Part shown: positions 1 to 10,300 of the stretch, piece by piece
How positions within the stretch are numbered: the first letter of the stretch is position 1
Layout: every line of letters begins with the position of its first letter
Assembly: GCA_023375785.1 (NCBI GenBank)
Contig: SZWC01004688.1
Coordinates: 29,186-93,185 of the forward strand
Length of the DNA: 64,000 nt
Direction: 5' to 3'
Source: Penium margaritaceum
Taxonomy: Eukaryota > Streptophyta > Zygnematophyceae > Desmidiales > Peniaceae
Position numbers and translations under genes: made by a program
The notes under the pieces: model-generated
Told to the model about the DNA's origin: nothing
Seen by the model: only the letters and a program-made list of their open reading frames with translations
The model's database searches: none

Positions 1-1857
1 CACAGCCTCCGCCCAGAACCCTCGCGGCAACCCCGCATCCACAAGCATGGTCCGCACCATGTTGAGCAGCGTCTGGTTCGCCCGCTCCGCCACTCCGTTG
101 GACTGTGGCGAGTACGGCGTAGTGGGTTCCCACTTGATACCCTGCTGCTTCATCCACCCGCTGCAGCCCACGTACTCTCTGCCATTGTCGCTGCGTAGCG
201 CTCTGACCTTCCGGCCAGTCTGCCTCTCCACCGCTGCGACGTACTCCTTCAGCCGGTCCAGGACCTCGCCTTTCCGTTTCATGAAGTACACGTAGAGTTT
301 TCTGCTGCAGTCGTCAATGAAGGTGACGAAGTATCTCAAGCCACTGTTTGACGGCGTTTTGAACGGTCCGCACACGTCGCTGTGCACGACCTCCAGCAGG
401 TCCTTTGCACGAGCCTCGTTCTCATTGAACGGCTTGCGCCGCGCCTTGCCCAAAATGTAAGGCTCACACTTTTTGTGCGTTGCTGCATCTGCTGCCGCGT
501 CTGCTACACCGTCGATGATGAGGCCGCGCACCATGTCGCGCTTCGCCATCTCCTTAACGGTTGCGGGCGCCGAATGCCCCAACCGTCGGTGCCAGAGCTC
601 CAGATCAGCACTTCCTCCCTTGGCCATGTTGACGACGCGCTCCTGCGAGTCTGCTACGTCCGATGCCGCGGGGACCACCTTGGTCTCCACAATGTAGAGA
701 CCGCCCTCGCGCTTCGCCTCTAGCACGACCTCGCCGTCGCCGTCGATGCGCACCACTGCGCCTTTCCTGCGGAAGAGCACCTCATATCCCTTGTCCGTCA
801 AGCGACTGAAACTCAGGATGTCAGCCAGGCCGGGGACGTGCTGCACATCACGGATTGTGCACAGCTCCTTCTTACCGCCCACCACGACTTCCACCTCCAC
901 GTCGCCTTGGCCGGCCGCCGGCTCGACTTTGTCGTTCACGACCACCATCGACTTGGAGGACTTCTCGTAGGTGAAGAACCCCACCTTCTCGACTTGGGTG
1001 TGCTCCTCGGCCCCAGAATCCAGGCAACGCCTGTTGGCCTTCTTGAGGAAGTGATTCTTGTTACCGTTGAGGAGAGACCTGCCCTTGCTGTTTTTGCCGC
1101 CGGTCTTCGCCTCCTCCGGGCACTCGCGGGCCCAATGGCCCTCCTTGCCGCAGTTGCGGCACGCACCTTTCTTGGCGCCCTTCTTGCCGCCGCCTCTTCC
1201 GACGCTTCCTTTGCCCCCGTTTCTGCCACCACGCGTTTTGGTGACAAGGGCCGATGAGGAAGACGAGGACTCCCCACAGCTCCGGCGCTGCGCCTCGTTG
1301 CGGATGTACTCTGCGACCACGCCATAGGTGAGCTTATCCTCCGCCCATCCTCCGAGGACGGTGATGAGTGGGTCCCAATTGTCAGGTAGGGCCATGAGGA
1401 GGGCCATCGCCTGCAGCTGCATGTCGATCTTCCACCCCACGTCATTGCATTGCGAGGCGAGCGACTCGATCTGCTGCATGGCGGAGATGACATCATCTCC
1501 CTCCTCGATTCTCACCGTGAGGAGTCGCTTCATTGCGAAGATTTTGTTCGCGAGCGACTTGGATTCATGGATGGAGCAGAGTTTTTGCCAAGCTTTGGCT
1601 GCCAGCTTGCAGCCCTGGAAGTAGCCCCAATGCGACTCGGCCGTCCCGGACATCAGGAGCATGAGCGCCTCCGTGTTCTTCTTTTCGAAGGCCTGCTTCT
1701 CCGCGTCCGTAGCAATCACCTCTGTGAGCAACTCCTTTCCCAGCATGACATCAAGCAGCCCCTTATGCGAGAGGTGCAACTTAAAGTGCCACCTCCATAG
1801 CCTAAAGCCTGGGCCACCCGGATACTTCTGAATGGGCTGCGTCTCCTTCTGCGCCAT
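1..1857 (-). CDS. Copia gag-pol polyprotein, N-terminal 619 codons (partial)
   Basis: One uninterrupted minus-strand frame from an ATG at 1857-1855 to the window edge; an in-frame stop lies shortly upstream, so this ATG is the first available. The first 200 or so residues resemble a Copia gag (Trp-rich start, then the helical UBN2-like region). A basic Gly/Lys-rich linker leads to a CCHC zinc knuckle, CRNCGKEGHWAREC, at 1161-1120, which would bind RNA in the particle. The protease active-site motif DSGA is at 1020-1009. The GAG-pre-integrase motif LWHRRLGH is near 597-574. The integrase core shows the D, D, E triad in HSDVCGP (378-376), RSDNG (189-187) and NGVAER (87-85). The polyprotein would be cut by its own protease to make capsid, integrase and, beyond the window, reverse transcriptase. 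The reading is secure because motifs appear in Copia order. Confidence 0.85.
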   Translation of the reverse strand, partial: MAQKETQPIQKYPGGPGFRLWRWHFKLHLSHKGLLDVMLGKELLTEVIATDAEKQAFEKKNTEALMLLMSGTAESHWGYFQGCKLAAKAWQKLCSIHESKSLANKIFAMKRLLTVRIEEGDDVISAMQQIESLASQCNDVGWKIDMQLQAMALLMALPDNWDPLITVLGGWAEDKLTYGVVAEYIRNEAQRRSCGESSSSSSALVTKTRGGRNGGKGSVGRGGGKKGAKKGACRNCGKEGHWARECPEEAKTGGKNSKGRSLLNGNKNHFLKKANRRCLDSGAEEHTQVEKVGFFTYEKSSKSMVVVNDKVEPAAGQGDVEVEVVVGGKKELCTIRDVQHVPGLADILSFSRLTDKGYEVLFRRKGAVVRIDGDGEVVLEAKREGGLYIVETKVVPAASDVADSQERVVNMAKGGSADLELWHRRLGHSAPATVKEMAKRDMVRGLIIDGVADAAADAATHKKCEPYILGKARRKPFNENEARAKDLLEVVHSDVCGPFKTPSNSGLRYFVTFIDDCSRKLYVYFMKRKGEVLDRLKEYVAAVERQTGRKVRALRSDNGREYVGCSGWMKQQGIKWEPTTPYSPQSNGVAERANQTLLNMVRTMLVDAGLPRGFWAEAV

Positions 1858-2513
1858 GTGCGCAGCTGCTACTCTGACAGGTTCTCAGAACTTCACGGCG
1901 ACGTCCAAGATGACGATCCCGTGCGCTGCGGAAGACGTGAACGTTGGAGGCTATCAGACCCGTGGGCCCATAACCCTTTGTCAGGATGAGATCCGCGTGG
2001 ATGCGGTCCCGACGTTCGTCTGATAGACTCTAGTGGTTTACGTCTACTGTTTTGGGCGAGTCTGAGACTGAGCGTGAGCTTTCTGGTCGCCTCACGCTAT
2101 GTGAGCAGGAATTTAGAGACAGTCAGTTTACGAAGGGAGTAACGTCGTTTTGCGTTATATTTTGGACATAGACATGATCACAACATTTATAGGGCTAGTC
2201 ATAAGCGTTCCAACGCATGAAACCGCGCGCAATTCGGCCAAGCGTAGCTCAAGTTATGCTTGCCGAAGCGCAGGTCTCACCCACCACAGAAACGCCTAAC
2301 GCCTCCATGGCGCGCACACGCCGTGGCGCCTTCCTTCACGTGCGAAGCGCCTTTCCCAAGGCGCAGGTCCACTTGCACGTGGTGTAGGGGTCCCCTGCAT
2401 TGTTTCCACGCACCCTACCCACTTTTGGGTCGAGTTTGGTGATGGGGTGTGACGAGGTTCGAAACCTGTCCGCGGACCTGGAGTCAGAATTTTGACTAAG
2501 TCCCCGAGTAACA
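1858..2513 (-). repeat. Putative 5' leader and 5' LTR of the left Copia copy
   Basis: Noncoding stretch directly upstream of the minus-strand gag start. It carries a TATA-box-like TATAAAT on the minus strand (2191-2185), about 330 bases upstream of the gag ATG, as expected for an LTR promoter. Its outer edge could be the TGTTACT read on the minus strand at 2513-2507, a typical TG start for a Copia LTR. I could not find the matching 3' LTR because the element leaves the window, and I did not identify a certain tRNA primer-binding site. The inner LTR border is therefore unresolved. Confidence 0.35.
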
Positions 2514-2586
2514 AAATGTACTACTGAGTTTCGGACGTCGAGCCAGGATTTTGGCTAAGTCCCTCAGTAACAACCTGCACTACTGG
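2481..2586. repeat. 59-bp tandem duplication (two diverged copies)
   Basis: Positions 2481-2527 and 2540-2586 align at a constant offset of 59 bases, sharing blocks such as CTAAGTCC, GTAACA and CTACTG with scattered substitutions. Each copy contains AGTAACA (2507-2513 and 2566-2572), which on the minus strand is TGTTACT, the suggested outer end of the Copia LTR. The duplication may therefore be a doubled LTR end or a local slippage product. Confidence 0.7.
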
Positions 2587-2590
2587 ATCC

Positions 2591-2626
2591 GGTGGATGAT
2601 CCACCTGATCAGGTGGATCATCCACC
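2591..2626. repeat. Perfect 36-bp nested palindrome
   Basis: A perfect inverted repeat: a 15-bp left arm (2591-2605), a TGATCA centre (2606-2611) and a 15-bp right arm (2612-2626). Each arm is itself an inverted repeat of the form GGTGGAT-N-ATCCACC, so the site is two small palindromes arranged as one large one. A diverged third copy, with one changed base in the left half and the same GATCC lead-in, lies at 2687-2701. It could form a hairpin or cruciform or be a dimeric protein-binding site; the function is unknown. Confidence 0.9.
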
Positions 2627-2973
2627 AGACGCCTCGGCAGGCCTATCGGAGCATTTTCTCCACATGGTAATTTTGTTACTCGATCCGGTCGATTATCCAC
2701 CGGATTTCGAGTCGCAGCCGGCTCCCAGAGTCGCTGCGCACACCCCAATTTTGGAAGGCCATATCTCCCTCGATACTTGTCCGATTCCGGCGAAACAACT
2801 TCCACCGGATTCAGCGACTTGTTAAATTTACGGGGCAATCCTCCATTTTAGGATCCGAGCAATTGTCGAGTCGCCAGATCCGCCGGAGCGGAGTTTTCAC
2901 TTTCTGGCGGCTCGTCGGCGCCTCCCGGCGCCGCACTTGGGCATGCGGAGGGGCAATTTTTTAACAGGGAGGA
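2627..2973. other. Spacer without recognisable gene
   Basis: Between the palindrome and the right Copia copy. It contains the diverged third palindromic arm (2687-2701) and a plus-strand TGTTACT at 2674-2680 that could be the remains of an LTR start. The short open frames here have no recognisable motif. I see no gene. Confidence 0.6.
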
Positions 2974-5900
2974 GACAAAATTCACTTACGGCGCAGTCGC
3001 CGAGTACATCCGCAACGAGGTACACCGTCAGAGCGGTGGCGAGACCTTGTCATCCTCAACTGTCCTGGTCACCAAAATGCAGGGTGGCAGCAGCAGCGGC
3101 AAGCGAGATGGCGGTAAGGGCGGCGGCAAGAAGGGCGCAAAGAAGGGTGCGTGTCATGATTGTGGCAAGGAGGACCATTGGGCCAAGGAGTGTCCACAGG
3201 AGGCGCAGGCCGGCGGCAAAGGGGCCAAAGGCAAGAAGATGCTCCTTAACGGCACCAAGAACCATGACCTGAAGGGCGCCAACCGGCGGTGCCTTGATTC
3301 AAGTGCGGGGGAGCATACCCAAGTCGAGAAGGTGGAGTTCATCAACTACACCAAGTCTGCCAAGTCCATGGTGGTCGCCAACGACAAGGTCGAACCCGCG
3401 ACCGGTCAAGGTGATTTGAATGTGGAGGTGGTGGTTGGTAGTAAAAGAGTGCAGCGTGTCATTCAGAACGTGCAACTTGTCCCCAGCCTGGCTGACATTT
3501 TGAGTGTAAGCCGCTTGACAGACAAGGGGTATGAAGTGCTCTTCCGCAGGAAAGGTCCAGTCGTGCGGATGGACGGCGGTGGCGAGGTCGTGCTCGAGGC
3601 GAAGCGCAAAGGAGGACTCTACATTGTTGACACAAAATTCATCCCATCGGGAGCAGATGCAGCACACCCGCAAGCGCGCTTCGTCAACCTCGCAAAAGGC
3701 CAGGGAGCAGATCTGCAGCTGTGGCACCGGTGGTTGGGACACTCGTCGCCCGTAGTCGTGCAGGAGATGGCAAAGCGCGACATAATTCGCGGCCTCGACA
3801 TTACAGGTGCAGCAGACGCTACAGTAGAGCACAGGTGCGAGCCTTGTATCGTGGGCAAGGCGAAGCGCAGGCCGTTTGAAGATGGACAACGGCGGGCCGA
3901 GAACCTGCTCGTGGTCGTACACAATGATGCGTGCAGACCGATCAAGACGGTGTCCATTGGGGACGCATGGTACTTCATCACTTTTGTGGACGATTGCAGC
4001 ACAAAACTCTACATCTACTTCATTCAACAGAAGAGCGAAATGCTGGACCGGCTGAAGAAGTATGTCGCAGCGGTGGAAGGCAGACTGGCCACAAGGTCAG
4101 AGCGCTACGCAGCAACAATGGCGGCGAGTACATGGGCTGCGGAGGGTGGCTGAAGGAGCAGGGGATTGAGTGGCAGCCAACCACTCCATACATGCCGCAG
4201 TCTAATGGCGTGGTGGAGCGTGCGAACCAGACGCTACTCACCATGACGCGGACAATGCTTGTGGACACTAAATCGCCACGGAGCCTGTGGGCCGAGGCCG
4301 TGAGTACGGCATGCTACATCACCAACCTCACTGCCAATGGCAGTGCTGAAGGAAAAAGGTGGCTGGAAGACGCCACAGGAGGCGTGGAGTGGGCGTAAAC
4401 CAAGCGTGGCGTACCTGAAGGCGTTCGGGTGCAAGGCGGACGTGTTGGTGCAGGCCGCACAAAGAAAAGAATCCAAACTGGACCCGCGTGCAAAGTTGTA
4501 CGCGTTCGTTGGGTAGGAGAGTGCGCTCAAGGCGTATCGCCTCTTCGACCCACAAGCGCACGACGTCATCACCAGTCGCGACGTCACGTTTGATGAGCAA
4601 CAGAGCTACTGGAGAAGTAGCAACAGCATCAACACAGCACACTCTCCAAAGCAGGAGGAGTGGTTCCAACCCCTTGAGCGTGAGGATGAACCGGCGGCTG
4701 CAATTGTCGATGCCTCGGAGGAAGACAGTATTGAAACGCAGCAGGGCAGTGCAGTAGGTGCAGGTGCCGTTGGAGCACAGGACGCAGAAGCCGACGCGGG
4801 GGAGCCCGCGGCCAAGGACAACGTTGCAGCAGAGCAGCAGTAGGACCAGCAGCCGGCGTCGCCAAGGTCGCCGCGTCACAGCTAGAGGCAACGGAACGCG
4901 ACGAAGTGGTATGATGCAAGCAAGGACAGCTGGGTCATTATGGCGCGGTGCATGATGGCAGCCGCAACGGAGTGGACAATCGTACAAGAGGCGCTTGTAC
5001 GGCCTGACAGTCAGCAGTGGGACGAAACAATAAAATCTGAACTTGCGTTCTTTGCTGAGATTGGCACTTGGGAGTTGGTGGATTGGCCCGAGGGGGCGAA
5101 AGTGATCAGCTCCAAGTGGGTGTTCAAGGTGAATCTCACCAAGGACAGCAAGGTGGAGAAGTACAAGGTACGACTGGTGGCGAATGGGGTATGCGTAGCG
5201 GAGAGGCGAGCACTACGATGAGACGTTCGCTCCCGTTGCCAAGTTCACAAGCATCCGGACGATCCTCGCGGTGGCAGCCACAAAGGATATGGAGATCCAC
5301 CAAATGGATGTCAAGACAGCATTCCTGAATGGCATCATCGACACGGAGATTTACCTTGAGGTACCGGAGGGGGTGGATGCGGCAAAGGACAAGGTGTGCA
5401 AGCTGCGGAAGGCCTTGTACAAACTAAAACAGGCGCCCAAGTGCTGGTGCAAGGAGATGGACAGTTACATGGTGGAGCTCGGCTTCAAGCGCTGTGAATC
5501 AGACCACAGTGTGTACGTGCGGTGCAGCAGAGGACTCCAGCAGATTGTTTTACTCTACGTCGACGACCTGATCCTATGCTCATCAGATATGACAGCTTTA
5601 CAGCAGCTCAAGGAGCAGCTGAGCAGCAGATTTAAGATGATAGACATGGGGGAGCTGGAGTACTACCTCGGGGCGAGCATTACGCGGAACCGGAGGGCGT
5701 CCACGCTTGAGCTGGGACAGGCCATGTACGTGGCCGAGGTCCTGAAGCAATACGGCATGGAGGACTGCAAACCAGTGGGCAGTCCAGAATCTACAAGCTG
5801 TGAGCTGAGTGCGGCGATGGCACTGCACAACAAAGAGGAGAAGGAGGACATGGCAGAGGTGTCGTACCAATCTGTGGTGGGCAGCCTCATGTATGCCATG

Positions 5901-6610
5901 GTGGCGACTCGGCCGGACCTGGCCTACGCGGTGGGTCAAGTGAGCAGGTACGTGGCCAATTCTGGGCCACTACACTGGCAGGCGGCAAAGCGCATCCTCC
6001 GGTACTTGCAGGCAACGCGGCACGCGTACCTGAAGTATGACGGAAAGGGGAAGTCAGACTCCTTGCGGCTGGTCTGCTACACTGACACAGACTACGCCGG
6101 TCATGTGGATGGGAGGAATTTCACCTCTAGTTACATGTTCTTCCTCATAGGTGCAGCAGTTTTGTGATGCAGCAGGAAGCAGGACTGCTTTGCCACCTCC
6201 ACAATGGAGGCGGAGCACATCACGCTGGCCGAGGCGGTCAAGGAAGCGATGTGGCTCCACAGATTGCTGGGAGAGCTGGAAGCGCCGCACCAGGAGCCTA
6301 CGGTGGTTCAAGAGGGCATCACTGGCTCCATCTTGTTGACCAACAACCCGATGCAGCACATGAGGATGAAGCAAATTGACGTGTGCTACCACTACGTGCA
6401 CGAAATGGTGGAGAAGGGACAGGTTGTGTTGCAACATTGCAGCACAAAGAACATGCTTGCAGATTGCTTGACCAAGACGCAGCCCCAGGATCGGCACGTT
6501 ATCAGCCATGCAGGGCTTGGTGTGACAAGCTGTGAAGGGCTTGACGGTGCAGGAGTGGATGAGCAAGGATGAGCATGAGGGCATCCGGCATGGAAGGTGC
6601 ACGAGGAGAT
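2974..6610 (+). mobile_element. Ty1/Copia LTR retrotransposon, broken copy
   Basis: A second Copia copy, plus strand, of the same family as the left one. Homology starts inside the C-terminal part of gag near 2974, so most of gag and any 5' LTR are not recognisable. Parts in order: CCHC zinc knuckle (3152-3193), protease region (about 3290-3600), GAG-pre-integrase with LWHRWLGH (about 3720-3880), integrase core (about 3900-4300), reverse transcriptase of the RVT_2 type (about 5000-5760, with YVDD at 5556-5567), and RNase H (about 5880-6490). A purine-rich tract (about 6602-6610) precedes a TGTTAC sequence, the usual border between pol and the 3' LTR in Copia elements. The coding region carries roughly five or six breaks and is a fossil. 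Confidence 0.85.
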
Positions 6611-7323
6611 TGTTACAATGTGTCCCTACCATGGTGCCGTTTGCCGTTTTCCTGGTTCGACCACTGGGGAGTACGTGGATGTCTCATCTGATTGCAGATT
6701 TGGCTCCCTGGAGTTTATTATGCAGTTTTGAGCTTTCAGTTGCTCGATTTGGTTGAGAATTTAGAAAGTTAGCCCCATCCAAATTTCGGGTGGTAGGCGG
6801 GTGGAATCTGGGTATCCGTCATGGTGACGAGATAATTCCACCGCCGGTGGTCCGAGCTCGACTCCAATGGGTTCCAAAGGCAAGTTGGCCATCAGGGAAA
6901 GGACGTGGGAGGTCTCCTTGATGTAGGTGAGCCTCCCCCCACATTTGAGGGCCAGGGAGGGTGCTTCGACTGGTTGGCGGCGAAGCGCCTCCCGTCACTT
7001 CCGTTCGTGGGGATGATGGGCGGCTCCACCATAAGTCACTTCATCGGTCGTAACAGGGGCTTTACTGCTCCGTTTTGGTCGTTCTTAAATGCGTTGGAAA
7101 GCTTGGATCACGGGCTATACGACTCTATAGTAATCTTACCAAAAAATCTACCCATAAATGGTCTACAGCCCTTCTCAGTTTCCAAAACCTGCATTCTGCC
7201 AGAATTCTGCTCTCTTGGTGTTGTGGTAACCCAAAGCACACACCTCCCTCGGGAGTCTCTTTCCACTAAGCAGCTGTGAACACTTGTGGTGCATCAGAGC
7301 ATGCTAGGACAGATTCCTGACAG
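6611..7323 (+). repeat. Putative 3' LTR and flank of the right Copia copy
   Basis: Noncoding sequence between the end of Copia pol and the first satellite. It begins with TGTTACAATG right after a purine tract, which fits a 3' LTR start. No second LTR copy is in the window to confirm it, and the right border is not resolved; a CTGACA just before the satellite (near 7320) is one candidate. A 124-codon open frame at 6905-7279 has no recognisable motif and I do not call it a gene. Confidence 0.35.
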
Positions 7324-10300
7324 GCCTTGCTCCAGTTGTTCTGGGCTTGCTCCAGTTGTCCTTGGCATGCTCTAGTTGTCTTGGCCTTGCTCCATTTTTT
7401 TTTGGGCTTGCTCCAGTTGTCTTGGCCTTGCTCCAGTTGTCTAGGGCTTGCTCCAGTTTTCCTGGTCTTGCTCTAGTTGTATTGGGATTTCTTCAGCTGT
7501 CTTGGGCTTGCTCGAGTTGTCTTGGCTTGCTCCAGTTGTCTTGGGCTTGCCTAGTTGTCGTCGACTTGCTTCAGTTGTCCTGAGCTCACTCCAGTTGTCT
7601 TGGGTTTGCTCCAGTTGTCTTGGGTTTGCTCCAGTTGTCTTGGGTTTGCTCCAGTTGTCTTGGGCTTGCTTCATTTGTCTTGGCCTTGCTCCAGTTGTCT
7701 TGGGCTTGCTCCAGCTGTCTTAGGCTTGCTCCAGTTGTCTTGGCCTTGCTCCAATTGTCGTATGCTTGCTCCAGTTGTCTTGGCTTCGCTCCGGTTGTCT
7801 TGGCCTTGCTCCAGTTGTCTTGGGCTTGCTCCAGTTGTCTTGGGCTTGCTCCAGTTCTCTTGGGCTTGCTCCAGTTGTCCTGGCCTTGCTCCAGTTGTTT
7901 TGGGCTTGCCTCAGTTGTTCTGGTCTTGCTCCAGTTGTCTTGGGCTTGCTCCAACTGTCCTGGGCTTGCTCCAGTTGTCTTGGCCTTGCTCCAGTTGTCC
8001 TGGGCTTGCTCCATATGTCTTGAGATTGCTCCAGTTGACTTGGCCTTAATCCAGTTGTGTTGGCCTTGCTCCAGCTGTCTTGGCCTTGCTCCACTTGTCT
8101 TGGGCTTGCTCCAGTTGTCTTGGGCTTTCTCCAATTGTCTTGGGCTTGCTCCAATTGTCTTGGCCTTACTCTAGTTGTCTTTGCCTTGCTCCAGTTGTCT
8201 AGGGCTTGCTCCAGTTGCCTTGGCCTTGCTTCAGGTGTCTTGGGCTTGCTCCAGTTGGTTTGGGCATGCTCCAGTTGTCTTGGCCTTGCTCCAGTTGTTT
8301 TGGGCTTGCTCCAGTTGTCTTGGCCTTGCTCTAGTTGTCTTGGGCTTGCTCCTTTTGTCCTGGCCTTGCTATAGTTGTCTTGGGCTTGCTTCAGCTGTCT
8401 TGGGCTTGCTCGAGTTGTGTTGGGCTTGCTCCAGTTGTCTTGAGCTTGCCTAGTTGTCTTCGGCTTGCATCAGTTGTCCTAGGCTCACTCCGGTTGACTT
8501 GGGTTTGCTCCAGTTGTCTTGGGTTTCCTCCAGTTGCCTTGGGCTTGCTCCATTTGTCATGGCCTTGCACCAGCTGTCTTGGACTTGCTCCAGTTGTCTT
8601 GGGCTTGCTCCAGTTGTCTTGGCGTTGCTCCAGTTATCTTATGCTTGCTCTAGTTCTCTTGGACTTTCTCCAGTTGTCTTGGGCTTGCTCAAGTTATCTT
8701 GGGCTTGATCCAATCGTCTTGGCCTTGCTCCAGTTGTCTTGCCTTGCTCCAGTTGTCTTTGCCTTGCTCCAGTTGTCTAGGGCTTGCTCTAGTATTCTTG
8801 GCCTTGCTTTAGTTGTCTTGGGCTTGGCTCAGTTGTTTTGGGCATGATCCTGTTGTATTGGCTTTGCTCCAGTTGTTTAAGGCTTGCTCCAGTTGTCTTG
8901 GCCTTGCTCTAGTTATCTTGGGCTTGCTCCTGTTGTCCTGGCCTTGCTCCAGTTGTCTTGGGCTTGCTTCAGTTGTCTTGGGCTTGCTCCAGTTGTCTTG
9001 GGCTTGCCTAGTTGTCTTCGGCTTGCATCAGTTGTCCTGGTCTCACTCCGGTTGTCTTGGGTTTGCTCAAGTTGTCTTGGGTTTCCTCCAGTTGCCTTTG
9101 GCTTGCTCCGTTTGTCATGGCCTTGTACCAGCTTTCTTGGGCTTGCTCCAGTTGTCTTGGGCTTGCTCCAGTTGTCTTGGCCTTGTTCCAGTTGTCTTAT
9201 GCTTGCTCAAGTTGTCTTGGCCTTGCTCCAGCTGTCTTGGGCTTGCTCAAGTTATCTTGGGCTTGCTCCAATTGTCTTGGGCTTGCTCCAGTTGTCTTGA
9301 CCTTGCTCTAGTTGTCTTGGGCTTGCTTCAGTTGTCTTGATCCTTCTCCAATTGTCTTGGCCTTACTCACAGTTGTCTTGGGCTTGCTCCAATTGTCTTG
9401 GGTTTGCTACAATTGGCTTGGGCTTGCTCCAGTTGTCTTGGGCTTGCTCCAGTTGTCTTGGGCTTACTCCAGTTGTCTTGGCCTTGCTCCAGTTGTCTTG
9501 GCCTTGCTCTAGTTGTATTAAGCTTTCTCTAGTTGTCTTGACCTTGCTCCAGTTGCCTTGGCCTTGCTCCAGTTGCCCTGGGCTTGCTCCAGTTGTCTTG
9601 GGCTTGCTCTAGTTGTCTTGGGCTTGCTCCAGTTGTCTTATGCTTGCTCCAGTTCTCTTGGCCTTGCTGTAGTTGTCTTGTGCTTGCTCCAGTTCTCTTC
9701 GGCTTGCTCCAGTTGTCTTGGTCTTGCTCCAATTGTCTTGGGAATGCTCCAGTTGTCTTGGCCTTGCTCTAGGTGTCTTGGGCTTGCCCCAGTTGTCTTG
9801 GGCTTACTCCAATTGTCTTGGCCTTGCTCCAGTTGTTTTGGGCTTGCTTCAGTTGTCTTGGGCTTGTTCCAGTTGTCTTGGGCTTGCTCCAGTTGTCTTC
9901 GGCTTGCTACTGTTGTCTTGGGCTTGCTTAAGTTGTAGTGGCCCTGCTCCAGTTGTCTTGGCCTTGCTCTAGTTGTATTAAGCGTGCTCGAGTTGTCTTG
10001 GCCTTGGTCTAGTTGTTTTGGCCGTGCTCCGGTTGTCTTGGGCTTGCTCCAGTTGCCTTGGATTTGCTCCAGTTGTCTTGGGCTTGCACCAGTTGTCTTG
10101 GGCTTGCTCTAGTTGTCTTGGGCTTGCTCCAGATGTCTTGGCCTTGCTCCTTTTGTTTTGGGCTTGCTCTAGTTGTATTGGCCTTCCTCCAGTTGTCTTG
10201 GCCTTGCTCTTGCTGCCTTGTCCTTTCCCCAGTTGTCTTGGGCTTGCTCCAGTTGTCTTGGCCTTGCTCTAGTTTCCTTGGATTTGCTCCAGTTTTCTTG

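Larger units (their letters stand above)
1..2513 (-). mobile_element. Ty1/Copia LTR retrotransposon, partial (cut by left edge)
   Basis: A Copia-superfamily element read on the minus strand. From its 5' side (right) it holds a putative LTR and leader at about 2513-1858, then gag, a CCHC zinc knuckle, an aspartic protease, the GAG-pre-integrase segment and the integrase core, where the window ends. Reverse transcriptase and RNase H lie outside. The order gag, protease, integrase is that of Copia rather than Gypsy. The visible coding part looks whole, with no break seen, so this copy may be fairly young. The second Copia copy, starting near 2974 on the other strand, belongs to the same family by protein resemblance, and the two lie head to head. 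The outer LTR end at 2513 is inferred from a TGTTACT start read on the minus strand and is uncertain. Confidence 0.8.

Noticed and set aside
47-1800. Plus-strand open frames over the left Copia copy
   Set aside because: They are antisense to the minus-strand gag-pol frame, which carries all recognisable motifs.
2260-2838. Short open frames on both strands in the spacer
   Set aside because: No motif, overlapping in both directions, and partly made of the palindrome and the 59-bp duplication.
6905-7279. 124-codon open frame after the right Copia copy
   Set aside because: No recognisable domain, lies in the putative LTR or flank, and has no supporting signal.
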